Counted from the stretch's first letter, positions 1 through 13,700 are shown. The stretch: 64,000 nucleotides of DNA from Myotis daubentonii (GCF_963259705.1 NC_081861.1:68987623-69051622); one strand, 5' to 3'. The notes: generated by a model from the sequence alone, not told the origin. Made by a program: numbers and translations.

Positions 1-3000
1 GGAATTTAAAACACCACTGACATCACTGGATAAATAATCTAGAAAAAAACACACCAAACAAATAGCAATCTTAAATGACTCACTACATCAGGTGGACTTA
101 ATTGACATCTTCAGAACACTTCACCCCAAAGCCATGGATTGTATTTTCTTCTCAAGTGCACATGGGACATTTTCAAAAATAGACAACATATTGGGTCACA
201 AGTAAAGTCTCCCCAAATTCAAGAAGATTGAAAACATACCAAGCATCTTCCAAGACCACAATGGCAAAATTGTAGAAATAAACTACAATAAACACAATCC
301 AAAAAGTTCAAACAATTGGAAGCTGAATAGCATACTATTAAACAATGAATGGGTAACAAATAAGATCAAAGAAAAAATTAAAAACATCCTGGAAACTAAT
401 GACAATAAAATCACAACAATCCAAAATCTATGGAACACAATGAAAGCAGTCCTGAGAGCGAAGTTTATAGCTCTACAGGCCTGCCTCAAAAAACAAGAAA
501 AAGTGGTAGTAAATCACCGAACTCTACAACTCAAAGAATTAGAAAGAGAGCAACAAGAAAAGTCCAGAGTGAGCAGAAGGAAGGAGATTAAATAAAGATC
601 AGAGCAGAAATAAATGACATAGACACCAAAAAAACAATACAAAAGATCAATGAAACCAAGAGCTGGTACTGTGAAAAGATAAACAAGATTGATGAACCTC
701 TAGCCAGGCTCACCAAGAAGTAAAGAGAGAGGACCCAAATAAACAAAATCAGAAGTGAAAGAGGCGAAATAACAACAGACCCCCACAGAAATTCAAAGGA
801 TTGTTAAAAAAAATACTATAAACAACTCTACTCCAACAAACTAGACAACCTGGAAGAAATGGACATATTTCTAGAAAAATACAACCTTCCAAAAATGAAC
901 CAGGAAGGTTCTAAAAATCTCAATAGGCTGATAACTATGGAAGAAATTGAAGCAGTCATAAAAACGATTCCAACAAACAAAAGCCAGGGGCCAGACAGTT
1001 TCACAGGGGAGTTACACCAAACATTCAAGGAAGAACTAAAACCTATCCCCCTCAGACTATTGCAAAAAACTCAAGAAGTTGGAACACTTCCAAGCTCATG
1101 CTATGAAGCCAGCATCACCCTAATACCAAAACCAATTGAAGACAACACAATGAAAGAGAATTACAGGCCAATATCCCTCATGAACATAGATGCCAAAATC
1201 CTCAACAAAATCTTAGCAAATTGGATCCAGCAGTACATCAGAAAGATCATACACCACGACCAAGTAGGATTTATCCCATGGATGCAAGGATGGTACAATA
1301 TTCACAAATCAATAAACGTGATACATCACATAAACAAATTGAAAGATAAAAATCACATAGTCATATCAAGTGATGCAGAAAAAACATTTGACAAAATCCA
1401 ACACCCTTTCTTGATAAAAACTCTCAGCAAGGTGGGAATAGAAAGTTCTTACTTCAAAATAATAAAAGCCATATATGACAAACCCACAGCCAACATCATA
1501 CACAATGGACAAAAACTAAAACCATTTCCCCGAAGAACAGGAACAAGACAGGGATGCCCAATCTCACCACTCCTGTTCGACATAGCACTGGAAGGACTAG
1601 CCATTGTGTTCGGACAAGAAGAAGAAATAAAAGCCATCCAAATTGGAAAAGAAGAAGTAAAACTGTACTGATTCTCAGATGACATTACACTGTACATAGA
1701 AAACCCTAAAGACTCCATCAAAAAATTATTAGACTTAATAAATTAATTTAGCAATGTAGCAGGATACAAAATTACCACCAATAAATCTAAGGCATTTCTA
1801 TACACCAATAGTGAACTTACAGAAAGAGAGGCTCTAAAAACACTATCCCATTTAGCATTGCACCAAAAAAAATAAGATACATAAGAATAAACTTAACTAG
1901 AGAGGCAAAAGATCTATATGCGAAGAACTACAGGACACAGAAAAAACAGATAGAGGAAGACATAAATAGATGGAAAAACATACCGTGTTCATGGATTTGT
2001 AGAATCAACATCATCAAGATGTCCATACTACCCAAAGCAATCTATAGATTCAATGCAATCCCCATTAAAATAGCAATGGCATATTTCACAGACCTAGAAC
2101 TAACTTTCCAAAAATTCATCTGGAATAAAAAAAGACCCCAAATAGCTGCAGCAATCCTGAGATAAAAGAACAAAGTAGGTGGGACCTCAATAGCAGATAT
2201 CACGCTGTATTACAAAGCCACTGTTCTCAAAACAGCCTGTTACTGGCACAAGAACAGACATATAGATTAATGGAATAGAATAGAGACCCAAGAAATCAAC
2301 CCAAATGACTATGCCCAATTAATATTCGACAAAGGAGACATGAACATACAATGTAGTCATGACAGTCTCTTCAACACATGGTGTTGGGAAAATTGGAGAG
2401 ATACATGCAAAAAAATGAAACTAGACCACCAACTTACACCATACACTAAGACAAACTCAAAATGGATAAAGGACTTAAACAAAGATGGGAAACCATGAAA
2501 ATACTAGAGGAATCCACTGGCAGCACTCTCAGACATATGCTGAAGGAATTTCTTCACTGAGACTGCTCCTAGGTCAATGGAAACTGAAGAGAAAATAAAA
2601 TAAAAAAAAACTAAAAAGAAAATAAACATAAAAATAAAAAGCTTTTGCACAGAAAAGGAAACCATCAACACAACAACAAGAAAGCCCACTGCATGGGAGA
2701 ACATATTTGCTAATGTTATCACTGATAAGGGTTTATTCTTCAACATTTACAGGGAACTCATACAACTTAACAAAAGGAAGAAATACAACCCAATAAAAAA
2801 ATGGACAATGGACCTAAATAGATACTTTTTGAAAGAAGACAGAAGGAAGGCCAAGAGACATATGAAAACATGCTCAAGGTCACTAATTATATGAGAGATA
2901 CAAATCAAAATGACAATGAGGCACCATCTCACACCTGTCAGAATGGCTATCTTCAACAAATCAACAAAGGACAAGTATTTGCGAGGATTCAGAGAAAAAG

Positions 3001-3415
3001 GAACCCTCGAGCACTGCTGGTGGGAATGCAGACTGGTGCAGCCACTGTGGAGAACAGTATGGAGCTTCCTCAAAAAACTAAAAATGGAACTTCCATTTGA
3101 CCCCGTGATCCCACTGTTAGGAATATATCCCAATAAACTAGAAACACCAGTCAGAAACGATATATGCACCCCTATGTTCATAGCAGCACAATTTACCATA
3201 GCTAAGATTTGGAAACAGCCTAAGTGCCCATCAGCAGATGAGTGGATTAAAAAACTGTGGTACATCTACACAGTGGAATACTATGCGATGGAAAAAAGAA
3301 AGAGTTCTTACCATTTGCAACAGTATGGATGGAACTGAAGAGCATTATGCTAAGTGAAATAAGCCAGTCAGAGAAAGATAAATATCACATGATTTCATTC
3401 ATTTATGGAATATAA
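1..3415 (+). pseudogene. ORF2: L1 ORF2 fragment (endonuclease end, reverse transcriptase, C-terminal domain), broken
   Basis: ORF2 protein is the L1 endonuclease/reverse transcriptase that performs target-primed reverse transcription. The longest open stretch, 859-1671, covers the reverse transcriptase fingers and palm, with recognisable [25 protein letters not shown] and GCPISPLLF blocks. A TGA at 1669-1671 lies just before the catalytic box, which reads FSDD rather than the usual FADD. Further stops and frameshifts follow. The C-terminal cysteine/histidine region is readable at about 2910-3338 (ending with [17 protein letters not shown] and a degenerate tail). A TGA interrupts the frame at 2892-2894, at the same site as in several other copies here. 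It cannot encode a functional protein. Confidence 0.93.
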
Positions 3416-3680
3416 TGAACAGCATAAATTGATGAACAAAAACAGATCCAGAGACAGAGAACCATCGATCAGACTGTCAAACCTCAGTGGGAAGGTAGGG
3501 TAGGGTGGGGTAAGGGGGAGAGATCAACCAAAGGACTTGTATGTGTGCATATAAGCCTAACCAATGGACATCGGCAACAGGGAGGTGAGGGCATGAGTGG
3601 GGGGGGTTGAGGGGGTAATTGGGAGTTGAGGACACATATGTAATACCTTAATCAATAAAGAAATTTTTAAAAAAATAAAG
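1..3680 (+). mobile_element. LINE-1 element, 5' part outside the window, old and decayed
   Basis: The window opens inside the L1 ORF2 endonuclease domain and runs through ORF2 to a G-rich 3'UTR (about 3420-3650) and an A-rich tail ending near 3680. The sequence aligns by eye with the L1 at 3694-10780 but carries many more stops and indels. Its 3' terminus (ATACCTTAATCAATAAAG) differs from the AATACTTTAAGCAATAAA end of the next two L1s, so it belongs to another, probably older, subfamily. Whether it is 5' truncated cannot be judged because the upstream part is not in the window. Confidence 0.95.
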
Positions 3681-3693
3681 TACAGAGACCACA

Positions 3694-5740
3694 CCATCTT
3701 GAGTGGATGTTACCGGCATCCAAAGACTGGCTACTAACCCGGAAGCAATGGCTCTCAAGCAGCGAGACTATGTGAACTCAGAGGAGCCCTGCTTCTCCCC
3801 ACAGAAAGGTTGGACTTCCCCCAAAGGTGCAGTTTGCAATTTAGGTTGGGGAGTGGAATGCGTGCGCGCAGGGGGGAACTCTGCGCCCCACAAAGTCCGC
3901 GGCCTTTGGAGCCAGCGTGACCCACGAGTGTGGAAGGGCTCCCCCAGGGCTGCTGGCAGAAGGGAACGCTATAAATAAGCCCACAGTTGGACTGGACGCA
4001 AACGGGCAGCCTCAGACTTTGCCAGTTTGCCGGCTACTTGGGGCCAGGGGCCAGAGCGCACCCAGAGACTCTGCGCAGATCTGGAAGGTGGAGCCTTGGG
4101 AGTTTGAACAACTTCCCAGGCTCTTGTTTTTACACTTCCTCTCAAATCTGTGTGTTTGATTGTTGAACCCAGTGCATGGGATTGCCCAGTTGGGGTCAGT
4201 CGCAGAGCCTGTGGGGGAAGGTTGTTTTTGGGGAGCCTGGGAAACAGAGAGGGGAGTGATGATTAAAGAACCAGTTCTGGGCAGAGGACTTTCCCAGTTT
4301 CAGGTACAATAGAGAACACCTGGTCAGAGAGGACTTGTAGCCTCAGAGATCAATCCCGACACACTGCCACCCAGAGGCAGAGCCACGAACTGACTCTTCT
4401 GTAAACACAGACAAAGGCTGTCTGGAAAACCAATACGGCCTGCCTTAAAATCAGGACTGTGGCTTACAACACGGAGGAACAGTGTATCAGAGGGAAATTC
4501 AACATTCTCCTGAATACCTGGCGTGCCAAAAAGAAGAGTAGAATATCTGAAGCACCTTCATTACAGCACATTTTTAATTATTATTTTTATTATTTTTTAA
4601 CCTTTTAACTAAGAAACCATTTTTTTTTCATCACCTGATTTTACCCTTTTAATTACTACGTTTTTATTTTTAACCAGTATTATTACTGCTACCATTTTAC
4701 AATTTTTTAAAGTGTCATTTTATTTTCTCTTTATTTTATTTTGGAACTAGGGTTCTCCATTCTATTTTCATCATTCCTTTAGCATCATTTTCCTCTACCT
4801 CAATTTTGCCTCTGTGCTAAAACCCTCTTCCCCACTTTTCCCCCTTTGCTGTGCTATTTCTCTGACACTATTCCTGCTTTAGATTTTCCCTATTCTTTTT
4901 ACCCCGTCTAAATTTCACCCTACTTATATATCCCTTTTCCAATCACCTGCTCTAAATCCTTATACACCTCTCTCTTATCTTTCTTGACTATCCAAATTTT
5001 TTCTCTCTTCTTTTCTCTATTGTTTTGTTGTTGTTTGCTTGATTGTTGAGTATATTGGGGGTTTTTTAAGGATTGTTTCTGAGGTTCTTCTGCTCTTTAT
5101 TTTTATTTTTCTGTTCCCCCACCTCCCCCCGGTTATATTTGTGCTTCGGTTTTCCTTTGCCTCACTTGATATTATTGGTTGTTTGTAGTTTGTATTCATC
5201 CCCAGGGATATGTTGCTGGAATTTGTTGGGCTAGTGGCGGTTCTATCAGAGCTTTCACCTCATATGAATAGTCCCTTCCCCTCTTCTACTTCATTCTCTT
5301 TTCTCTCTTACATTTTTTTTCAGTTTTCTATACTATCGTTTTATCTTCTTTCTTCCTTATCCCCCCACTCTCTTAACTCGTGTGGCCACCTTTATTTGGG
5401 GTTATTAATACCGTAAATACATTTGTGTTCAGTGCCTGGTACGTTGGGCCTTGTTGTGATGTATTTTGTGCCTTTAAATCAACGCAGCAGATCCAAGCAA
5501 CAGCGGCCTCCTGATCACCACACACTCTGTCTGAGGAACAGTTGCTGTGTGACAAGCCTCCCTCCACCAGCCAGAAGAGCCACCACAGCTGTGAACAGCA
5601 CCCATCAGAGGACCTGCTACCAATGGAGGAGCAGCTGTTACAACAACTGCCCAAGGAGCAACCACAGCCCGAGGAGACACTGCCACCAAGGGAGCAGCCA
5701 CTGTACAACTCAATATCTATACATGTCGTTGAGATCAAAC
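3694..5740 (+). promoter_or_regulatory. L1 5'UTR (internal promoter region)
   Basis: The first 450 bp are GC-rich with many CpGs (for example GTGCGCGCAGGGGGG near 3862), as expected for an L1 internal RNA polymerase II promoter. About 4565-5400 is strongly T/pyrimidine-rich. About 5480-5740 is a CAG-rich leader to ORF1. The same three-part layout, with recognisably homologous sequence, occurs in the - strand L1 at 59563-61812, which confirms that this is 5'UTR and not host DNA. Open frames here (for example 5423-5818) are on low-complexity DNA and are not separate genes. Promoter activity is inferred from the family. Confidence 0.85.
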
Positions 5741-6627
5741 ATGGATAGACAAAGAAACCCCCAAAGGAAAGAAAAGGAGGACTCGCCAGAAAAGCAGCTA
5801 AATGATACAGAGGAATGAAACATGACAGAAAAAGAATTCAGAATAAGGGTCCTAGGGTGCATAAACCAGATGGAGGAAAAAATGAATAACATATGTAAGA
5901 AGCTAGAAGAAACAGATGAAAAAATCAACAACTTAAGTAAGAAAGAAGAAAGGAAGAACGATATAGCTGCAATAAAAAACTCCATTGAAAGTATCAAGAG
6001 TAGACTAGGAGAAGCGGAGGACCGAATTAGTGAATTAGAAGACAAGGAAGCAAAACACACCCAAACTGTACTGCAATTGGAGAAAAAAATGAAAAGACAT
6101 TAGGAGAGTCTAAGGGAGCTTTGGGACAACATGAAACGAAGCAACATACGAATAATAGGGGTGTCAGAACAACAGAAAGAGGAACAAGGATTAGAAAACC
6201 TATTCAAAGAAATAATATCAGAAAACTTCACTGTTGTGGGGAAGAAAAAAATCACACAAGCCCAGAGAATCCCAAACAAGGTGAACCCAAAAAGACCCAC
6301 ACCAAGACACATCATAATTACCATGGCAAATGTTCAGGACAAAGAGAGAATCATACAGGCTGCAAGAGAGAGACGGAAAGTTACATACAAGGGATCTCCC
6401 AATAGATTATCAAATGATTTCCCAACAGAAACACATCAGGCCAGAAAAGAATGGACAGAAATTTACAAAGTGATGCAAAGCAAAGGACTGAATCCAAGAA
6501 TACTCTATCCAGCAAGGCTATCATTCAAAATTGAAGGGGAAATAAGAAGCTTCACAGACAAAATTAGGTAAAGGAGTTTATCACCACCAAGCAGGCAATG
6601 CAAGAAATGCTAAACGGACTGGTGTAA
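5741..6627 (+). pseudogene. ORF1: L1 ORF1 (RNA-binding chaperone), two stops and one frameshift
   Basis: ORF1 protein is the trimeric RNA-binding nucleic-acid chaperone of the L1 ribonucleoprotein. The ATG at 5741 begins MDRQRNPQRKEKEDSPEK. A coiled-coil segment rich in K/E with heptad spacing follows at 5822-6100, then the RRM (NIRIIGVSE at about 6143, ENLFKEIISENF) and the C-terminal domain (RHIIITMANVQDKERI, then YKGSPNRLSNDFPTETHQA). Defects are a TGA at 5816-5818, a TAG at 6101-6103, both in the same frame as the rest, and a one-base frameshift near 6569 that separates the last residues (KEFITTKQAMQEMLNGLV). The intact family protein is about 300 residues. Start and end are set by homology to the other ORF1 copies in the window. 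Confidence 0.92.
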
Positions 6628-6680
6628 AAAGAATAAATGAAGAGCTCAGAGAAAAAAAAGCCACACACACAAAAAAAGAA

Positions 6681-9600
6681 ATGGCTACAAACAAGTACCT
6701 TTCAATAATAACTTTAAACGTAAATGGACTAAATGCTGCAACCAAAAGACATCAAGTGTCTGAATGGATAAAAAAAAACATGACCCATACATCTGCTGTC
6801 TACAAGAGACCCACCTCATTAGAAGGGACTCTCACAGACTAAAAGTGAAAGGATGGAAAAAAACCTTTCAGGAAAATGGAAAGGAAAAGAAAGCTGAGGT
6901 AGCAATACTTATATTGGAAAAAATAGACCTCAAAGTGAAGGCCATAACAAGAGATAAGGAAGGCCACTTCATAATACTAAAGGGATCAATACAACAAGAA
7001 GATATAACCCTAGTAAACATATATGCACCCAATGCAGGAGCACCCAAATACATAAAAAAAAACTCCTGGAAGATATCAAAGGAGAGATCAACAACAATAC
7101 AATCATAGTAGGGGACTTTAATACACCATTGACAGCACTGGATAAGTCCTATAGACAAACAATCAGCAAAGATACAGCAATCCTAAATGACTCACTAGAT
7201 CAGATGGACTTAATAGACATCTTCAGAACACTTCACCCCAAAGCCAGGGAATATACGTTCTTCTCAAGTGCTCATGGGACATCTTCAAAAATAGACCATA
7301 TATTGGGTCACAAGCAAAGTATCCCCAAATTCAAGAAGATTGAAATCATAAAAAGCGTCTTCACAGACCACGATGGCATAATATTAGAAATAAACTACAA
7401 GAAAAACAACCCAAAATACTCAAACACCTGGGAGCTGAATAGCATGCTATTAAATATTGATTGGGTTACCAATGAGATCAAAGAAGAAATTAAAAACATC
7501 CTGGAAACTAATGACAATGAAAACACAACAATCCAAAACCTATGGGATGCAGTGAAAGCAGTCCTGAGAGGGAAGTTTATAGCTCTACAGGCCTATCTCA
7601 AAAAACAAAAAAAAAAATGGTAGTAAATCATCTAACTCTACAACTCAAAGAATTAGAAAGAGAGCAACAAGAAAACCCCAGAGTGAGCAGAAGGAAGGAG
7701 ATAATAAAGCTTAGAGCAGAAATAAATGACATACAGAACAAAAAAACAATACAGAAAATCAATGAAACCAAGAGCTGGTTCTTTGAAAGGATAAACAAGA
7801 TTGACAAACCCCTAGCCAGACTCACCAAGAAGCAGAGAGAGAGGACCCAAATAAACAAAATCAGAAACGATAGAGGCGAAATAACAACAGACCCCACAGA
7901 AATACAAATGATTGTTAAAAAATACTATGGACAGCTCTACTCCAACAAACTAGACAACCTGGAGGAAATGGACAAATTCCTAGAAAAATACAACATTCCA
8001 AAACTCAATCAGGAAGAATCTAAAAATCTCAACAGGCCAATAACCATGGAAGAAATTGAAGCAGTCATCAAAAAGCTTCCATCAAACAAAAGCCCAGGAC
8101 CAGACGGCTTCACAGGGGAGTTTTACCAAACATTCAAGGAAGAACTAAAACCTATCCTCCTCAGACTACAACAAAAAATTCAAGAAGAAGGAACACTTCC
8201 AAGCTCATTCTATGAAGCCAGCATCACCCTAATACCAAAACCAGGTAAAGACAACACAATGAAAGAGAATTACAGGCCAATATCCCTCATGAACATAGAT
8301 GCCAAAATCCTCAACAAAATCTTAGCAAATCGGATCCAGCAGTACATCAGAAAGATCATACACCATGACCAAGTAGGATTTATCCCAGGGATGCAAGGAT
8401 GGTACAATATCCGCAAATCAATAAACGTGATACATCACATAAAAAAATTGAAAGAAAAAAACCACATGGTCTTATCAATTGATGCAGAAAAAGCATTTGA
8501 CAAAATTCAACACCCATTTTTGATAAAAACCCTCACCAAGGTCGGAGTAGAAGTATCATACCTCAACATAATAAAAGCCATATATGACAGGCCCACAGCC
8601 AACATCATACTCAATGGACAAAAACTAACACCTTTTCCCCTAAGAACAAGAACAAGACAGGGATGCCCCCTCTCACCACTCCTGTTCAACATAGTACTGG
8701 AAGTGTTAGCCATTGCAATTAGGCAAGAAGAAGAAATAAAAGGCATCCAAATTGGAAAAGAGGAAGTAAAACTGTCCTTATTTGCAGACGACATGATATT
8801 ATACATACAAAACCCTAGAGATTCCATCAAAAAGCTACTAGACTTAATACATGAATTTGGCAATGTAGCAGGATACAAAATTAACCCCAAGAAATCTGAG
8901 GCATTTCTATACACCAATAATGAACTTTCAGAAAGAGAGATTATAAAAACAATCCCATTTACCATTGCACCAAAAAAATTAAGCTACCTAGGAATAAACT
9001 TAACTAAAGAGGTAAAAGACCTCTACTCAGAAAACTACAGGACGTTGAAAAAAGAGATAGAGGAAGACATAAACAGATGGAAGAACATACCGTGTTCATA
9101 GATTGGTAGAATCAACATCATTAAAATGTCCATACTACCCAAAGCAATCTATAAATTCAACGCACTTCCCATTAAAGTACCAACAGCATACTTCGGAGAT
9201 CTAGAACGAACTTTCCAAAAATTCATCTGGAATAAAAAAAGACCCCGAATAGCTTCAGCAATCCTGAAAAAGAACAAAGTAGGTGGGATCTCAATACCAG
9301 ATATCAAGTTGTATTACAAAGCCACTGTTCTCAAAACTGCCTGGTACTGGCACAAGAATAGGCATATAGATCAATGGAATAGAATAGAGAGCCCAGAAAT
9401 CGGCCCGAACCAATATTCTCAATTAATATTTGACAAAGGAGGCAAGAACATACAATGGAGCCAGGATAGTCTCTTCAACAAATGGTTTTGGGAAAATTGG
9501 ACAGATATATGCAAGAAAATGAAACTAGACCACCAACTTACACCATACACAAAAATAAACTCAAAATGGATAAAGGACTTAAATGTACGACAGGAAACCA

Positions 9601-10508
9601 TAAAAATTCTAGAAGAATCCAAAGGCAACAAAATCTCAGACATATGCCGAAGCAATTTCTTCACTGATACAGCTCCTAGGGCACTTGAAACTAAAGAAAA
9701 AATGAACAAATGGGACTACATCAAAATAAAAAGCTTCTGCACAGCAAAAGAAACCATCAACAAAACAAGGAGAAAAACCACTCTGTGGGAAAACATACAT
9801 GCCAATGTCATATCTGATAAGGGCCTAATCTCCAAAATTTATAGGGAACTCATACAACTTAACAAAAGGAAGATAAACAATCCAATCAAAAAATGGGCGA
9901 AGGACCTAAATAGACACCTTTCAAGAGAGGACATTCAGAAAGCCAAGAGACATATGAAAACATGCTCAAAGTCACTAATCATCTGAGAGATGCAAATCAA
10001 AACAACAATGAGGTACCATCTCACACCTGTCAGACTGGCTATCATCAACAAATCAACAAAGGACAAGTGCTGGAGAGGATGTGGAGAAAAAGGAACACTC
10101 GTGCACTGCTGGTGGGTATGCAGACTGGTGCAGCCACTATGGAAGACAGTATGGAGTTTCCTTAAAAAACTGAAAATGGAACTCCCATTTGACCCTGTGA
10201 TCCCACTTCTAGGAATATATCCCAAGAAACCGGAAACACCAATCAGAAAGGATATATGCACCTCTATGTTCATAGCAGCACAATTCACCATAGCTTAGAT
10301 CTGGAAACAGCCTAAGTGCCCATCAGTAGATGAATGGATTAGAAAACTGTGGTACATCTACACGATGGAATACTATGCTGCTGTATAAAGGAAGGAACTC
10401 GTACCATTTGCAACGTCATGGATGTAACGGGAGAGCATTATGCTAAGTGAAATAAGCCAGTCAATAAAGGAAAAATACCACATGATCTCAGTCATTAATG
10501 GACAATAG
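6681..10508 (+). pseudogene. ORF2: L1 ORF2 (endonuclease/reverse transcriptase), nearly complete but broken
   Basis: The start is the ATG at 6681 (MATNKYLSIITLNVNGLN), the usual N-terminus of the APE-like endonuclease, which continues with CCLQETHLIRRDSH. Three frameshifts fall at runs of A: near 6770, near 7055 and near 7610. From 7542 the frame is open to 9098 and holds the reverse transcriptase, including [32 protein letters not shown] and the catalytic [12 protein letters not shown] at about 8773. A TAG at 9099-9101 replaces a Trp codon present in the L1 at 10781. The frame resumes to a TGA at 9984-9986, then gives the Cys-rich C-terminus with spacing C-x3-C-x7-H-x4-C near 10070-10130. 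The family's termination region is around the TAG at 10506. About 1,275 residues would be encoded without the breaks. Confidence 0.93.
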
Positions 10509-10780
10509 AGACCATTATAAACTTTTGAACAATAATAGATACAGAGGCAGAGCTGCCTCAAACAGATTGTCAAACTGCAGCAGGAAGGCCGGGGAGGGTT
10601 GGGGGGCAGGAGGTAGGGGGGTAAGAGATCAACTAAAGGACTTGTATGCATGCACATAAGCATAACCAATGGACATAAGACACTGGGGAATAGGGGTGGC
10701 TAGGGGACTGTCTAGGGCGGGGGGATAAAATGGACACATATGTAATACCCTTTGTAATACTTTAAGCAATAAAAAAAAAA
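10509..10780 (+). other. L1 3'UTR with G-rich tract and poly-A tail
   Basis: The short 3'UTR contains a G-run-rich segment (about 10575-10625), the conserved ACTTGTATGCATGCA region, AATAAA at 10768 and ten terminal A residues. The same layout recurs in the L1 ending at 14270. The G-rich tract could form a G-quadruplex, a known property of mammalian L1 3'UTRs. Confidence 0.8.
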
Positions 10781-13700
10781 TAGACCACATATTTGATCAC
10801 AAACAAAGTCTCCCCAAATTCAAGAATATTGAAATCATACTAAGCATCTTCTCAGACCACGATGGCATAATATTAGAAATAAACTACAATAAAAACAACC
10901 CAAAATACGCAAACACTTGGAAGCTGAATAGCATGTTATTAAATATTGATTGGGTTACCAATGGGATCAAAGAAGAAATTTTAAAAATCTTGGAAACTAA
11001 TGACCATGAAAACACAACAATCCAAAACCTATGGGGCACAATGAAAGCAGTCCTGAGAAGGAAGTTTATAGCTCTACAGGACTATCTCAAAAGACAAGAA
11101 AAAATGGTAGTAAATCATCTAACTCTACAACTCAAAGAATTAGAAAGAGAGCAACAAGAAAACCCCAGAGTGAGCAGAAGGAAGGACATAATATAGATTA
11201 GGGCAGAAATAAATGACATAGAGACCAAAAAAACAATACAGAAAATCAATGAAACCAAGAGCTGGTTCTGTGAAAGGATAAACAAAATTGACAAACCTCT
11301 AGCCATGCTCACCAAGAAGCTAAGAGAGAGGACCCAAATAAACAAAACCAGAAATGATAGAGGCGAAATAACAACAGACCCCACAGAAATACAAATGATT
11401 GTTAAAAAATACTATGGACAGCTCTACTCCAACAAACTAGACAACCTGGAAGAAATGGACAAATTCCTAGAGAAATACAACCTTCCAAAACTCCATCAGG
11501 AAGAATCCAAAAATCTCAACAGGCCAATAACCATGGAAGAAATTGAAGCAGTCATCAAAAAGCTTCCAGTAAACAAAAGCCCAGGACCAGATGGCTTCAC
11601 AGGGGAGTTTTACCAAACATTCAAGGAAGAACTAAAACCTATCCTCCTCAGACTACTACAAAAAATTCAAGAAGAAGGAACACTTCCAAGCTCATTCTAT
11701 GAAGCCAGCATCACCTAATACCAAAAACAAGTAAAGACAACACAATGAAAGAGAATTACAGGCCAATATCCCTCATGAACATAGATGCCAAAATCCTCAA
11801 CAAAATCTTAGCAAATCGGATCCAGCAGTACATCAGAAAGATCATACACCATGACCAAGTAGGATTTATCCCAGGGATGCAAGGATGGTACAATATCAAC
11901 AAATCAATAAATGTGATACATCACATAAACCCATTTTAAGAAAAAAAACCACATGGTCATATCAATTGATGCAGAAAAAGCGTTTTTCAAAATTCAACAC
12001 CCATTTTTGATAAAATCTCTCAGCAAGGCGGGAGTAGAAGGATCATACCTCAACATAATAAAAGCCATATATGACACTCCCACAGCCAACATCATACTCA
12101 ATGGACAAAAACTAACACCATTTCCCCTAAGAACAAGAACAAGACAGGGATGCCCCCTCTCACCACTCCTGTTCAACATAGTACTGGAAGTATTACGCAT
12201 TGCAATTAGACAGGAAGAAGAAATAAAAGGCATCCAAATTGGAAAAGAGGAAGTAAATCTGTCCTTATTTGCAGACGACATGATATTATACATAGAAAAC
12301 CCTAGAGACTCCATCAAAAAGCTACTAGACTTAATACATGAATTAGGCAATGTAGCAGGATACAAAATTAACCCCAAGAAATCTGAGGCATTTCTATACA
12401 CCAATAGTGAACTTTCAGAAAGAGAGATTATAAAATCAATCCCATTCACCATTGCACCAAAAAAATTAAGCTACCTAGGAATAAACTTAACTAAAGAGGT
12501 AAAAGACCTCTACTCAGAAAACTACAGGACGTTGAAAAAAGAGATAGAGGAAGACATAAAAAGATGGAAGAACATACCGTGTTCATGGATTGGTAGAATC
12601 AACATCATTAAAATGTCCATACTACCCAAAGTAATCTACAAATTCAACGCACTTCCCATTAAAATACCCATGGCATACTTCACAGATCTAGAACGAACTC
12701 TCCAAAAATTCATCTGGAATGAAAAAAGACCCCGGATAGCTGCAGCAATTCTGAGAAAGTTGAACAAAGTCGGTTGGATCACAATACCAGATATCAAGCT
12801 GTATTACAAAGCCACTGTTCTCAAAACTGCTGGTACTGGCACAGGAACAGACCTATAGATCAATGGAATAGAATAAAGAGCCCAGAAATTGGCCCAAACC
12901 AATATGCTCAATTAATATTTGACAAAGAAGGCAAGAACATACAATGGAGCCAGGATAGTCTCTTCAATAAATGGTGTTGGGAAAATTGGACAGATATATT
13001 CAAGAAAATGAAACTAAACCACCAACTTACACCATACACAAAAATACACTCAAAATGGATAAAGGACTTAAATGTACGACAGGAAACCATAAAAATTCTA
13101 GAAGAATCCAAAGGCAACAAAATCTCAGACATATGCCGTAGCAATTTCTTCACTGATACAACTCCTAGGGCACTTGAAACTAAAGAGAAAATGAACAAAT
13201 GGGACTACATCAAAATAAAAAGCTTCTGCACAGCAAAAGAAACCATCAACAAAACAACAAGAAAACCCACTGCGTGGGAAAACATATTTGCCAACGTCAT
13301 ATGTGATAAGGACCTAATCTCCAAAATTTATAGGGAACTCATACAACTCAACAAAAGGAAGATAAACAATCCAATCAAAAAATGGGCAAAGGACCTAAAT
13401 AGACACCTTTCAAGAGAGGACATTCAGAAAGCCAAGAGACATATGAAAACATGCTCAAAGTCACTAATCATCTGAGAGATGCAAATCAAAACAACAATGA
13501 GGTACCATCTCACACCTGTCAGACTGGCTATCATCAACAAATCAACAAATGACAAGTGCTGGAGAGGATGTGGAGAAAAAGGAACACTCGTGCACTGCTG
13601 GTGGGAATGCAGACTAGTGCAACCACTATGGAAGACAGAATGAAGTTTCCTCAAAAAACTACAAATGGAACTCCCATTTGACCCTGTGATCCCACTTCTA

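Larger units (their letters stand above)
3694..10780 (+). mobile_element. Near full-length LINE-1, the most complete L1 on the + strand
   Basis: About 7.1 kb with all L1 parts in order: a 2-kb 5'UTR, ORF1, a short spacer, ORF2, a G-rich 3'UTR and a poly-A tail at 10771-10780. It lies directly between two other L1s. The octamer AGACCACA occurs just before its 5' side (3686-3693) and just after its tail (10782-10789) and may be a short target-site duplication, although it could equally belong to the endonuclease sequence of the next L1. Both ORFs are interrupted, so the copy is inactive as sequenced. It is nevertheless closer to intact than its neighbours, which suggests a fairly recent insertion. 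Confidence 0.93.

Noticed and set aside
3840..4160. A CpG-rich stretch as a host promoter or CpG island
   Set aside because: It is the 5' part of an L1 5'UTR, confirmed by the homologous arrangement at 60800-61812.
5423..5818. A separate gene upstream of L1 ORF1
   Set aside because: The frame is CAG-rich 5'UTR reading into the ORF1 start at 5741 and stops at a mutation inside ORF1.
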